NCBI GenBank assembly: GCA_044223975.1
Contig: JBGALI010000012.1
Location: 83,263-147,262, forward strand
DNA length: 64,000 nucleotides
Direction of reading: 5' to 3'
DNA from: CAZCPB01 sp044223975
GTDB lineage: Bacteria; Planctomycetota; Phycisphaerae; Phycisphaerales; UBA1924
Position 1 is the first letter of the stretch. Each line of letters starts with the position of its first letter. The position numbers and the translations under genes were made by a program. The notes beneath the pieces were generated by a model, which saw nothing but the letters and a program-made list of their open reading frames with translations, was not told the origin of the DNA and did not search any database. This document shows, piece by piece, positions 15,727 through 25,244 of this stretch.

Positions 15727-16775
15727 ACCTGCGATCCGTACTCGTCAGCGCCCGCGAGCACCGCGCCAGCGACGCCCACCTGCTGGTCGGCCTTCCCCCG
15801 ATGTTCCGGCTCGGCGGCGAGATCGTCGCCAGCCGCGGGAGGCCCATGTCGAGTGAGGACATCACCACGATGCTCAGCGATTGCCTGAACGCCGAGCAGC
15901 GCGAGCGTCTGGATCGCGAGTGGCAGTTGTGTGTCTCGGTGGTCTACCCCGACGTCGGGCGGGCGCGGGTCACCGTCTACCGACGCAACGGCCTGTGCGA
16001 GGTCAGCGTCCGCATGAGCGAGCCGGCCATCCGCACGCGGGCCGAACTGCGCCTGCCGTCGATCGTCGATGATCTGGCGCGGAGGCTCGACGGACTGGTC
16101 ATCCTCACCGGCCCGACGGGCGTCGGCAAGACCACCACGCTGCACTACATGATCGACCTGATCAACGCGGAGCGCGCCTGCAAGGTCGTGACGATCGAGG
16201 ACCCCATCGAATACGTTCACGCGTTCAAGCGGTCCATCATCGTGCAGCAGGAGGTGCTGACCGACGTCCGCGACTTCACATCCGCGCTCCGACACGTGCT
16301 GCGGCAGGACCCGGACGTGGTGGCCATCGGGGAGATGCGCGACCGTGAGACCATTTACACAGCGCTCCAAGCCGCGGAGACGGGGCACCTGGTGATCGCG
16401 ACACTGCACACGCCCGGCGCGGTGGATGTGGTGCAGCGCCTGGTCTCGGCCTTTCCCGAGGGCCAGCAGGCCGAGATCCGGTTCATGCTTGCCAACAGTC
16501 TGCAAGGGGTGATCGCGCAGTCGCTGCTCCCCCGCGCGGCCTCCAAGGGCCTGGCCCTGTGCACCGAGGCGCTCATCGGCACGCAGGCCGTGCGCAACCA
16601 CATCCGCGAGAACACGGCGCACCAGCTGTACAGCGAGATGCAGTCCGGCCGCCGGCACGGCATGTTCACGATGGACGCGTCGCTGCTCGAGCTGTACCAG
16701 CAGGGCGAGATCACGTACGACACCGCGCTGGCGTCGTCCAAGCACCCGGACAACCTGCGCAAGCGTGCGTCATAG
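15723..16775 (+). CDS. PilT-like secretion/retraction ATPase
   Basis: A 351-residue hexameric ATPase of the T2SS/T4P PilT branch. The N-terminal ASDAHL (15-20) matches the ASDLHL element. Walker A GPTGVGKTT is at 130-138, the Asp box IEDPIEYVH at 158-166, Walker B LRQDPDVVAIGEMRD at 193-207 and the His box TGHLVIATLHT at 220-230. Length and motifs are those of a functional retraction motor. No pilin, PilC, PilM-Q or prepilin peptidase gene is nearby. It closes the Ycf46 operon, so either it serves pili encoded elsewhere or it has been recruited to the operon's own complex. Confidence 0.88.
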   Translation: MNLRSVLVSAREHRASDAHLLVGLPPMFRLGGEIVASRGRPMSSEDITTMLSDCLNAEQRERLDREWQLCVSVVYPDVGRARVTVYRRNGLCEVSVRMSEPAIRTRAELRLPSIVDDLARRLDGLVILTGPTGVGKTTTLHYMIDLINAERACKVVTIEDPIEYVHAFKRSIIVQQEVLTDVRDFTSALRHVLRQDPDVVAIGEMRDRETIYTALQAAETGHLVIATLHTPGAVDVVQRLVSAFPEGQQAEIRFMLANSLQGVIAQSLLPRAASKGLALCTEALIGTQAVRNHIRENTAHQLYSEMQSGRRHGMFTMDASLLELYQQGEITYDTALASSKHPDNLRKRAS

Positions 16776-16942
16776 CGGCCGCCAGGAACATCAGAACCGC
16801 GGGGCGTGCCCGCGTCCGCACGTGAAGCCGGGGGCACTCGGCGCACACCGACAGCGCGGTGCGCCGCGACACTTTCTTGCTCGCAGCGCACCGCGCCGGG
16901 TGCGATCGTCCGGATCACGCGCGATCCCGAACCGCGCCGTCT

Positions 16943-17539
16943 TCAGTTCGCGGCGCCGACGAAATCCACCTCGTCTCCGGCGGCGTCAACCACCACCCCG
17001 GCCCACTCGGTCACGGTGCCCGACGCGTTGAACTTGCAGCCGTACAGCCCGGCCGCGGCGGCGTTGCACTCGGAGGCGTCGAAATACGCCGCGTAGAAGC
17101 CCGAGCCCGCGGCCCTGCCGCGCGAATTGCCCGCGCCGTTGACGCCCGCGAGGAGTTGAACGACCGCGACGCCGCCGTTGGCGCACGGGGCGTCGGTCTC
17201 GCTGTACGCGAAGAGGACCTTGTCCTCGTCGTCCCACAGCATCTCGGTCCGTTCCAGCGTGCCGTCCCCGTCGATGTCGATCTCTTCAACCCAGTAACTG
17301 TCCGTATCGGTGGGCGAGTTGCCGGTGTTGATCGCGGCGCTGCCCTTGCCGATCGACGTCGCCTTGGTCGCGCTGGGCGGCGGCGGCGCCTTGGCCCGAG
17401 CCTGGAGCGCCGTGGGGGACACGTTCAGGGCGGGGGCAGCGCCCGCGGATGTCTTTGAACTTGAGTTGCACGCCGCGAGCGAACCGGCGAGCAGCACGGA
17501 CAGGGCGACGCGGGTGTACACGATCGAACGAGACTGCAT
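16943..17539 (-). CDS. Lipoprotein of unknown function
   Basis: A 197-residue protein starting at ATG 17539, with GGAG nine bases upstream. It has a basic signal peptide and a lipobox LAAC, so Cys becomes the lipidated N-terminus. After an Ala/Pro-rich linker comes a beta-rich domain with a calcium-binding-like DIDGDGTLER stretch (residues approx. 83-92) and two cysteines that could form a disulfide. No family is recognised. It converges on the PilT-like gene. Confidence 0.7.
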   Translation of the reverse strand: MQSRSIVYTRVALSVLLAGSLAACNSSSKTSAGAAPALNVSPTALQARAKAPPPPSATKATSIGKGSAAINTGNSPTDTDSYWVEEIDIDGDGTLERTEMLWDDEDKVLFAYSETDAPCANGGVAVVQLLAGVNGAGNSRGRAAGSGFYAAYFDASECNAAAAGLYGCKFNASGTVTEWAGVVVDAAGDEVDFVGAAN

Positions 17540-18135
17540 GATGTGAACTCCATTGGGACTACGACGCAAATGAATCGGTAACAGCGGCAACTCGAAGGAT
17601 GGTCCGGCGAGCTACTCGCACCGCCGAACACCCTTCGTTCACCGCACCTTCCTCCCGGCGCCGCCATGTGAACGCAAAGACCGGGCGATGTCAAACGAGC
17701 ACAATCGCGAGCGCAACCACGTCGGGGGTTGCGCCCGGGCGTTGTGGAAAGCATGACGGGCAGAACCGCCCGACCGTTCCACCGCGCAAAATCGGCCCGA
17801 ACACTTTGGGTGCGATCCTCCATCCTCTGACGCTTCGGTCGAGCCACGGATCCGCTGCAACTCGTGTTCGCCATGGCACTTGCCCGTCAACGCCGCGGTA
17901 TGACGCGTTCGTGGGCAGGGGCAGGAAGCGGAACGCAGGATTCCGGGGGCTCGGTGCAAGGTCCGTGTGGTCTACGGCAAATCTTGATACGTGCCATCGT
18001 CGGCATCCGGCGACCGAGGCAATCGGGCTGATCAATGAGTGCGGGTGTCCAGCGTGCGTCGCCCGCACCAATAGGTTAACGGGGGTCACTCACCCCGCCG
18101 CGGACCAATCTCCACGGCGGGGCTTTGGAAAAAGG
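17540..18135. other. Intergenic region, no convincing gene
   Basis: About 600 bases between the lipoprotein start and the kinase stop. Open frames on both strands (for example 17691-18089 minus) have no recognisable content. The region is less GC-rich than its surroundings and ends in the hairpin at 18093-18122. It should contain the lipoprotein promoter, but no clear -35/-10 could be chosen. Confidence 0.4.
18093..18126. terminator. Hairpin downstream of the kinase gene, possible terminator
   Basis: CCCCGCCG (18093-18100) pairs perfectly with CGGCGGGG (18115-18122) across a 14-base loop. A short CTTT follows on the + strand only. It lies just beyond the kinase stop on the minus strand, where it lacks a T tract, so orientation is uncertain. 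Confidence 0.4.
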
Positions 18136-21033
18136 TCACGGCAATCCGGGGTGCACCGCGCCCTGCCTGATCTCGGTGCGGTAACCGGCCGCCGCGGCCG
18201 CGTCTCCCTGCCGCTCGCACGCGTCCGCCAGGTCCGCCGCGCACACGCGCCACCAGGGGAACGCGGATCCCATGTACTTGAACTGGTCCCGCCACGCCGT
18301 TTCCAGCAACGGCCTCGCCTCCTCGTACCGACCCCGAGAAAGCAGGACGTGGCCGCGCATGAATCGATTGTGAGCGAGCTGATCCAAGGGGGTCGCGGGA
18401 AGGGTCTCGGCCAGGTCAAGAGCGTGGGCCGAGGCCTTCTCCGCGGCATCGAGTTCCCCAATGTCGGCGAGGCAGAACGCCAGCGTATTTTCGGCCAGCG
18501 CGAACGAGCGGTGCTCCGCGCCGACCGACCCGGCGATCTCGTCCATGGCCCGGCGAAGCACGGGGATTCCTTCCACGGGGCGCCCCCCCATCGCGTAGTA
18601 CCAGCCAAGACGGCGGCGGCTGTTGGCGGCCAGGAGCATGTCGCGTGCGCCGTCGGGCACCGCGTCCCAGATCTCGCACGCACGGGCACCGAGTTGCACC
18701 GCGCGGTCCATGCTTCCCGCGTATGCCAGCACCGTCGCCGCCTGCTCGATGTAGAGCAGGACCGAGAGATCGTTCTTGCCAAAGCGGAGCTCGAGAATCT
18801 CCGCCGCGCGTAGAGCCGCCTCGATCCTCAGGGTCAGGAGTCCCTCGCACTCGGCAGACCGGAGCTGCGCCGTGAGCACCCCGACCTGGGCCGGGTCGTT
18901 GGGAGGAAGCAGGATCTCCTGGAGGCGCAGGAGCCGGCCGAGCGCATCGGAGCGGCCGGTGGTGTAGAAGTGTCGCCCGTCACTGCGGTCCGGCTCGGTA
19001 AGGAGCACCGCGTCGCGACGCACCGCCGCCGCAAGCTCAGGACCCGCGGAACGCCAGGCGTTCGACAGGCATTGTGCAAAGGCTCCCGTCGGGAGTCGCT
19101 CGGCAAGGTCCGCCCCGTCGTTCAGCGAGGCCACCAACTCCGGGTCCTCGGGGGGGAGGTGGCGGAGCCGCCGGGTCAGCGCGTCCAGCAGCCACGGCTC
19201 GGCCGCGGCAGGATCGCGCCGGTCCAGGAAGACCCGGCCCTTGAGGGCCGACATCGACGCGATCGGGAGGTCGGCCTCCGGAGCAGGAGATGAGCGGAGC
19301 GAGACGAGCACCGCGTCGGCCTCGCGCGAGGCCTCTTCGGGGTGCCCCCGCGCGTAAAGAATCTTCGCGAGCAGCGAGCGCGACTCGGCAGCGGCCGACG
19401 ACCCGGGTCCCAGGAGCCGTTCGCGCATCGCCAACGCCTCGCGGCACATCTGCTCGGATTCCGCCGCACGCTGGCGGACGAGCATGACCCCGGCCAGGTC
19501 GTGCATCATGGCGGCGATGTCGGCGTGCTCGCTCCCGTGCTCGCGGCGCAGGCGCACCAGGCCGTTGCGGAGCGAATCCTCGGCGTACTCGATGAATCCC
19601 GCCGACTTGCCGCTGCCCAGCCCCGTGTACACCTGGCCCCAGAGCCGGCGCACGGCCTGGTCCATGTCCGGATCGTCGGCGAACGCGCCGCTCTCGAGGC
19701 GGTAGTAGAGCCGCCCGAGACCCGTGCCCACGATCGTGGCCAGTTCCGGCCGGAGCGGGTCGTTCGCCGGCAACGCTTCGCGGAGCAGCTCGGTCACGGC
19801 GCGGGCGCGGATGCGTTCGGCCCGGGCCTGCTCGCGCTGGCTCTCGAAGTGCCGCGCGGACTCGGCCGCCGAAGCGAGGCTGAGCGCGACCGCCACGGCC
19901 GCCCCCAACAGCACGACCACCGCCGCGCCGGTCCACGCCAGCCTCCGCCGGTTCACGGCCACCGCCTTGCGGAGCAGGTACCACCCCGAACCGCTGCGCG
20001 CGTCGACGGGGTCGCCGGCGAGGTACCGCTCGAGGTCGCGGGCCAGCCCTGCCGCGGACTGGTACCGGCGGGACTTTTCCTTCTGCATGGCGCGCACGAT
20101 GATCGCTTCGAGGTCGGGCGACAAGGTGGGCACGCGCTGACGCGGGGGCGCGGGCTCGACGTCGCTGATGATCCGCGCGATCTCGAAAATGGACCCTTCC
20201 AGCTCGTACGGCATCGCCGAGCACAGAAGCCGGTACAGGATCACGCCCAGGGAGTACACGTCGGTAAGGGCGTCGACGTCATCGGGGCGCCCGCGGATCT
20301 GTTCGGGAGAGGCGTACGCCGGGGTGCCCGCGAACTCGCCCGTCACCGTCGCCCCGATGCCGCCCGCCTTGGCGATGCCAAAGTCCAGAACGACAGGGCG
20401 TCCCTCGGCGGTGACGAGGATGTTGTCGGGCTTGAGGTCGCGGTGGATCACGCCGTTCAGGTGCGCGTGGTGGATCGCGCTGCACACGCTGACGCACACG
20501 CGGAGCAGGGCCCGCTGGCGCTCCGCGTCGGAGTTTCCCTCGGGCTTCCACGCGTCGAGCGGTACGCCGTCGATGAACTCCATCACCACCGCGATCCGGC
20601 CATCGGAGAGAGAACGCGACTCGAACACCGTGACGATGTTGGGGTGGCGAAGGCGTGCCGCGATCTCGGCTTCGCGCTCGGCACGGACACGCTGACGGGC
20701 GGACGCCGTCGTGCCGGAGATCAGGGTCTTGATGGCGACCGGGCGCGACGTGGACTCCTGCACCGCGCGGTAAACTACGCCTTGGGCGCCCGAGCTCACC
20801 ACGCCCTGCACCCGGTACCCGGCCAGGCGCGGCGCGCCCTCGGGCGCGAGGCTGTGCCCGGTCAGCGTGCGGACCCGATCGAGAAAACGAGCGTCATCGC
20901 GGGCCTCGCTGAGGCGCGCGCGGCAGGCGTCGCAACCCTGCACGTGAAGGGCGATGCCCTCGGACGATTCCCCGCCGGCGGCGAGCCGTTCGATCTCCTG
21001 CGTTCCCGGGCACGGTCTTCCGACCTGGGCCAC
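18136..21033 (-). CDS. Ser/Thr protein kinase with N-terminal zinc-finger and C-terminal TPR sensor
   Basis: 965 residues. An anti-sigma-like zinc finger (H30, C34, C37, perhaps C8) precedes a Hanks-type kinase domain: glycine loop SSGAQGVVY, VAIK with Lys102, HRDLKPDN (197-204), DFG (217-219) and SPE (242-244). One transmembrane helix follows (about 368-390), then an outer region of TPR-like helices to the end. All catalytic residues are present. The GTG start at 21033 is one base beyond the sigma-factor stop, so the two genes are co-translated. The zinc finger suggests that the kinase holds or modifies the sigma factor; that is inference. Confidence 0.9.
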   Translation of the reverse strand: MAQVGRPCPGTQEIERLAAGGESSEGIALHVQGCDACRARLSEARDDARFLDRVRTLTGHSLAPEGAPRLAGYRVQGVVSSGAQGVVYRAVQESTSRPVAIKTLISGTTASARQRVRAEREAEIAARLRHPNIVTVFESRSLSDGRIAVVMEFIDGVPLDAWKPEGNSDAERQRALLRVCVSVCSAIHHAHLNGVIHRDLKPDNILVTAEGRPVVLDFGIAKAGGIGATVTGEFAGTPAYASPEQIRGRPDDVDALTDVYSLGVILYRLLCSAMPYELEGSIFEIARIISDVEPAPPRQRVPTLSPDLEAIIVRAMQKEKSRRYQSAAGLARDLERYLAGDPVDARSGSGWYLLRKAVAVNRRRLAWTGAAVVVLLGAAVAVALSLASAAESARHFESQREQARAERIRARAVTELLREALPANDPLRPELATIVGTGLGRLYYRLESGAFADDPDMDQAVRRLWGQVYTGLGSGKSAGFIEYAEDSLRNGLVRLRREHGSEHADIAAMMHDLAGVMLVRQRAAESEQMCREALAMRERLLGPGSSAAAESRSLLAKILYARGHPEEASREADAVLVSLRSSPAPEADLPIASMSALKGRVFLDRRDPAAAEPWLLDALTRRLRHLPPEDPELVASLNDGADLAERLPTGAFAQCLSNAWRSAGPELAAAVRRDAVLLTEPDRSDGRHFYTTGRSDALGRLLRLQEILLPPNDPAQVGVLTAQLRSAECEGLLTLRIEAALRAAEILELRFGKNDLSVLLYIEQAATVLAYAGSMDRAVQLGARACEIWDAVPDGARDMLLAANSRRRLGWYYAMGGRPVEGIPVLRRAMDEIAGSVGAEHRSFALAENTLAFCLADIGELDAAEKASAHALDLAETLPATPLDQLAHNRFMRGHVLLSRGRYEEARPLLETAWRDQFKYMGSAFPWWRVCAADLADACERQGDAAAAAGYRTEIRQGAVHPGLP

Positions 21034-21034
21034 G

Positions 21035-21649
21035 TCAGGTGTCCTCCTCGAAGGCCGCGGTGAGCTCTTCGATCATCGAGCGGAGACGCTTGGTCACGCG
21101 GCTGCGCGCGACGTACACCTGATCGACGCTCATGGCGCACTGGCTGGCGGCCTCTGGCGCGGGCACGCCGCGCAGCGCGGTGAGCTCAAACGCCAGGAGC
21201 GTCCGGTCGTCCACGGCGGCCTCGTCGCGGAGCATGCCCATGGCGCGGGCGAGGATGGCGCGGTCGCGTTCGTCCTGCCAGATCGATCGCAGCGCCGGCT
21301 CGTCGGGAACCTCGGTCAGGGCCGTCGCGCCCCCGATCCCGCGCCGGCGCCCGCTGCGAAGCATCTTGAGTGCGGTGTGGTGGGCGATGCCGAGGATCCA
21401 CGAGCTCAGGCGGCCCTTGCTGCGGTCGTAGCGGCCCTCTCGGTACGCCCGCACAAACTCGGCCAGCGACTGCTGGGCGACCTCGTCGGCGTCGACGCTG
21501 TCGAGCCCCAGTCGACGCGCCAGCCCGGCGATAACGGGGCGGTAGCGTGAATCGATCTGCGCCCACGCCGGCTCGTTGGCGTGGTCGTGCAGCGCATCGA
21601 GAAGCTTGGTCGTCGTGCGTGTGGCCGGGATGGCTTCGGGCGCGGCCAA
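21035..21649 (-). CDS. ECF-type RNA polymerase sigma factor (Planctomycete, kinase-linked)
   Basis: 204 residues with sigma region 2 (DEVAQQSLAEFVRAYREGRY and SSWILGIAHHTALKMLR) and region 4 (LRGVPAPEAASQCAMSVDQV, a helix-turn-helix). I chose TTG 21649 because GGAGG precedes it by about six bases and it gives a normal ECF length. The open frame runs up to 21814, but that overlaps the upstream BNR gene. The cotranscribed kinase one base downstream is the expected regulator in this lineage. The target promoters are unknown. Confidence 0.85.
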   Translation of the reverse strand: MAAPEAIPATRTTTKLLDALHDHANEPAWAQIDSRYRPVIAGLARRLGLDSVDADEVAQQSLAEFVRAYREGRYDRSKGRLSSWILGIAHHTALKMLRSGRRRGIGGATALTEVPDEPALRSIWQDERDRAILARAMGMLRDEAAVDDRTLLAFELTALRGVPAPEAASQCAMSVDQVYVARSRVTKRLRSMIEELTAAFEEDT

Positions 21650-21774
21650 GAGGGACCTCCGCGGGCCAGTATACCGGCTCCGGGCGGAATCCCGATCATC
21701 TGTTTCCACCGCATCCAAGGCCGCTTCCCGCGGTTCGCTGGACCGCCTCGAACCCATCGCCGGGAGCGGGGGCC

Positions 21775-24700
21775 CTAGTTCCTTTTCCACTCCGGCAGCC
21801 GGCCCGGCGTCCACGGTGCGCCCGCGGATTCCAGCTTCGTTTCAATCTCCTTCAGGTCTTTCTCGACCAGAACCTTGAGCGTCGCAAGGACCGCCTCGAA
21901 CTCGTTGCAGGCGTACCGGTACTGATCCCGCTGCGTCGCGGTCGGAGGCTGGGTTGTCCCCGCGACGCCGCCCACCGTGGCGCCCACCCGGTCTGAGATG
22001 GAGGGCGCCTCGGGCTCCATGCGGCGGCCGAGGGTCGGGTCCCCCCGCAGCGCGATCTGCACGCCCGTCAGACGAACGCGGAGCGATTCGATGTCCTTGA
22101 GAATCTCGGGCGAGGAACCAGGGGTCTCGGCCTGCGCGCGGCGCAGCAGCGCCAGGCGGTTCTGGACGTCATCGGCGACACGGACCGCGCCCTGGACGGC
22201 ACGTTCAAGATCCGCAAGCTCCCGTTCGAACACGAACTTGGCCGTTCGCGCCTCGCCCTTGGCCGCCAGAGTGGCCCGGTCGAGGTCGATGACTTCGAAG
22301 GCCTCCGGAGCCGTGAGATCGGTCGTCACACCGTCCACGATCTTCTGAAGGCGCGCCGTGTACGCGCCCGGAGGCGCCAGCGCACCGCCGCCCAGATCGG
22401 TCTCCCACGGCGCCCGCTCGCCGCCGCCGGTCGAGATCGGCCCGGTCTCGGGATATCGCAGATTCCACGCCACGCGGTGCATCCCCACGTCGCGCGGCAC
22501 GTCCAACCGGCGAACCACGCGCCCGGTCGCGTCGCTGATCACCAGCACGAGCTTCGGATCGACGGCCCGATCCTCGGCCCGGAGTTGATCGATGGTCGGG
22601 TACTTCCAGTCGTCCTTCTTCTCCGCCTCCTTGCGTTGCTCTTTCAGCGACTGGATCTTGTCCTTGATGTTGTAGGTGAACACCGCGCCGAACGGCGGGT
22701 TCTTGACGCTGAAGTACGACGTGCCCGACCAGCCGCGCCCGTACGTGCCGCTCTGCCTCGCTCGCTCGACGTAGCTCAGGGCCTTGCGAACCGGGAACAT
22801 GTACGCGGGCGCTTCGATCACAGCGTCGGTGGCCAGCCGAAGGGGCGAGTAGTCGTCCAGGACGTAGAAGCCGCGTCCGAAGGTCGCCATGACCAGGTCG
22901 CTGTCGCGACGCTGGATCTCGAGGTCGCGGACGGGGATGGTGGGCAGGCCGGACACCTTCATCCATCGCGTGCCGCCGTCGAGCGTGAAGGAGCAGCCGA
23001 ACTCCGTGCCCACGAAGAGCAGCTTGGGGTTCACGTGGTCCTCGGCCACCGCGTAGCACGTGTCCTTCTTCGGCAGGTCACCGGCGATCGATTTCCACGA
23101 CCGGCCGCGGTCATCGCTGCGGAGGAGGTACGGCGCGAAGTCTCCGTTCTTGTGGTTGTCGAAGCACGCGAACACGGTGTCGGGGTTGTGGCGCGAGGCC
23201 TCGAGCTCGCTCACGTACGCCATGTCGGGCACCGCGGGGAAATTCTCGATCTTCCGCCAGGTCTTGCCGCCGTCCTCGGTCACGTGAACCAGCCCGTCGT
23301 CGGTCCCGACGTAGAGGAGCCCCTCGACCAGGGGTGATTCGGTGAGGGCCACGCAGTTGCCGAAGATCGAGGTGGACGCGTGCTTGGCCACGGCGTCGGG
23401 CTTCTGGACCTTGCCCATCACCTTGAGCTGGTTGCGGTCGATCTTGCGGGTGAGGTCGTCGCTGATCACCGTCCACGAATCGCCGCGGTCGTCCGACCGG
23501 TGGAGCACCCGCGACGCGGCGTACAGCCGCTTGGGGTTGTGGGGGCTGATCATGATCGGGGTGTCCCAGTTCCATACGTACGGCGCTTCGCCGGGCTTCT
23601 CGCGCGGGCGGATGTCGACCTCCTCGCCGCTGCGACGATCAAAGCGCACCATCCCCCCGTCCTGGGACTCGCTGTAGACGATGCTGGGGTCTTCCGGGTC
23701 AACCGCGGGCTCGAACCCGTCGCCTCCCGTCGTGACGAACCAGTCCTCGTTGGTAATCCCCGCGCGGTCGAACGTGCGGGCGGGCCCGCCCAGCGTGTTG
23801 TTGTCCTGCGTGCCGCCGTAGACGTTGTAGAAGGGCCACGTGGTGTCGAGCGCGACGCGGTAGAACTGCGTCACCGACAGGTTCTCAAAGTGGCGCCAGG
23901 TCCCGCGGTCGAACGTCTCGTACAGCCCGCCGTCGTTGCCGACGATGAGGTGATTCGTGTTGGCGGGGTCGATCCAGACCGCGTGGAAGTCCACGTGAAC
24001 GTCGGGGATCGGAACCCGCTTGAACGAGGCGCCGCCGTCCTCGCTCACGGCCAGGAACGTGTCGATCGCGTACACGCGGTCGGGGTCCTTGGGGTCGGGG
24101 AACAGCTCGTTGTAGTACTGCGGGCTGGTCGTCATGAACGACGAACGCTTGTCCCACGTCTCGCCGCGGTTGGTCGACCGGAAGACACCGCCCTGCCCGT
24201 CGGCGGCCTCGACGATCGCGTACAGCACGTCGGGGTTCGCCGGCGACACCGCCACGCCGATCCGCCCCTTATCGCCGCCCGGGAGGCCCGACTCGGTCCG
24301 GCGCCAGGTTCGGCCCGCGTCGGTTGACTTGAACACCCCCGACTCCGGTCCGCCGTCGACAAGCGTCCACACGTGGCGCCGGCGCTGGTATGCGGTCGCG
24401 TAGATGACGTCGGGGTTTCGCGGGTCCAGGTGGACTTCGTTGATGCCCGTCTCGTCGCTCACGTTCAGCACGCGGCTCCAACTCCCGCCGCCGTCGGTCG
24501 ACTTGTACAGGCCCCGGTCGCCGCCCGATCGCCACAGCGGTCCCGCTGCCGCGGCGTACACGACGCGTGAATCCCGCGGGTCGACGGCGATCATCCCGAT
24601 GTGCTCGGAATCGGGGAGACCGACGTTCTTGAAACTCCTGCCCCCGTCGCGCGAGACGTACACGCCGTCACCGAATCCGACGCTGCGCTGGCTGTTGTTC

Positions 24701-25080
24701 TCCCCGGAACCGACCCAGACGACACTCGGATTTGAGGGGTCGAGTGTCACGCAGCCGATGGAATACGAGCCGTAGGAATCAAAGACGGGCGCGAAGGTGA
24801 CGCCGCCGTTGACGGTCTTCCACACGCCTCCCGAGCACACGGCCACGAAGAACTCCGAGGGGTTCGCCGGGTTGACCGCGATATCGCCGACGCGCCCGGA
24901 CATCAGGGCCGGGCCGATCGCACGAGCCGTCACCGGCCCGAACGTGCCCGCGTTCAGCTTGGTCGTGCTCGGCTCGGCCTTTCTTTCCGCCCCGGCCGTC
25001 TCCTGCGCGCTCACCAACGCCGGCGCCAGCACGGCGAAAGCGGACGCGGCACACCAAATCCGATAGTGGTTCAACCTCAT
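21775..25080 (-). CDS. Exported BNR/VPS10-like beta-propeller protein
   Basis: About 1101 residues from ATG 25080: a signal peptide (cleavage near VSAQ), then many BNR/sialidase-type Asp boxes of the form S-x-D-x-G-x-T/S-W (for example STDGGGSWS, STNRGETWD, TEDGGKTWR) making one or two large propellers. A beta-sandwich-like part and a charged helical C-terminus follow (LERAVQGAVRVADDVQNRLA). Proteins with this layout are annotated as glycosyl hydrolase/sortilin-like, but an enzymatic activity is not established. It probably acts in the periplasm or on the surface, binding glycans or proteins. It lies upstream of the sigma/kinase pair on the same strand. Confidence 0.85.
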   Translation of the reverse strand: MRLNHYRIWCAASAFAVLAPALVSAQETAGAERKAEPSTTKLNAGTFGPVTARAIGPALMSGRVGDIAVNPANPSEFFVAVCSGGVWKTVNGGVTFAPVFDSYGSYSIGCVTLDPSNPSVVWVGSGENNSQRSVGFGDGVYVSRDGGRSFKNVGLPDSEHIGMIAVDPRDSRVVYAAAAGPLWRSGGDRGLYKSTDGGGSWSRVLNVSDETGINEVHLDPRNPDVIYATAYQRRRHVWTLVDGGPESGVFKSTDAGRTWRRTESGLPGGDKGRIGVAVSPANPDVLYAIVEAADGQGGVFRSTNRGETWDKRSSFMTTSPQYYNELFPDPKDPDRVYAIDTFLAVSEDGGASFKRVPIPDVHVDFHAVWIDPANTNHLIVGNDGGLYETFDRGTWRHFENLSVTQFYRVALDTTWPFYNVYGGTQDNNTLGGPARTFDRAGITNEDWFVTTGGDGFEPAVDPEDPSIVYSESQDGGMVRFDRRSGEEVDIRPREKPGEAPYVWNWDTPIMISPHNPKRLYAASRVLHRSDDRGDSWTVISDDLTRKIDRNQLKVMGKVQKPDAVAKHASTSIFGNCVALTESPLVEGLLYVGTDDGLVHVTEDGGKTWRKIENFPAVPDMAYVSELEASRHNPDTVFACFDNHKNGDFAPYLLRSDDRGRSWKSIAGDLPKKDTCYAVAEDHVNPKLLFVGTEFGCSFTLDGGTRWMKVSGLPTIPVRDLEIQRRDSDLVMATFGRGFYVLDDYSPLRLATDAVIEAPAYMFPVRKALSYVERARQSGTYGRGWSGTSYFSVKNPPFGAVFTYNIKDKIQSLKEQRKEAEKKDDWKYPTIDQLRAEDRAVDPKLVLVISDATGRVVRRLDVPRDVGMHRVAWNLRYPETGPISTGGGERAPWETDLGGGALAPPGAYTARLQKIVDGVTTDLTAPEAFEVIDLDRATLAAKGEARTAKFVFERELADLERAVQGAVRVADDVQNRLALLRRAQAETPGSSPEILKDIESLRVRLTGVQIALRGDPTLGRRMEPEAPSISDRVGATVGGVAGTTQPPTATQRDQYRYACNEFEAVLATLKVLVEKDLKEIETKLESAGAPWTPGRLPEWKRN

Positions 25081-25244
25081 CGGGCACCCCTGGATCGACG
25101 CGGGGTCGTCCCGCGTCGGAAGGGCAGCGTAGCCGATCTGGATCACCGGCTCAGGCCACGTCCTTCGCGTGTTTGTGTTGGCCCGCGCTGCCGGGCGCTG
25201 TATGCTCCCGGAGCGCCGGAATCGTGCAAAGAAAGGGACCGCTC

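Noticed and set aside
17691..18089. 132-codon minus-strand open frame in the gap before the kinase
   Set aside because: No ribosome site, no recognisable domain, and residue content like random GC-rich sequence.
21650..21814. N-terminal extension of the sigma factor
   Set aside because: It would overlap the upstream BNR gene and make the protein longer than ECF factors; TTG 21649 has a good ribosome site.
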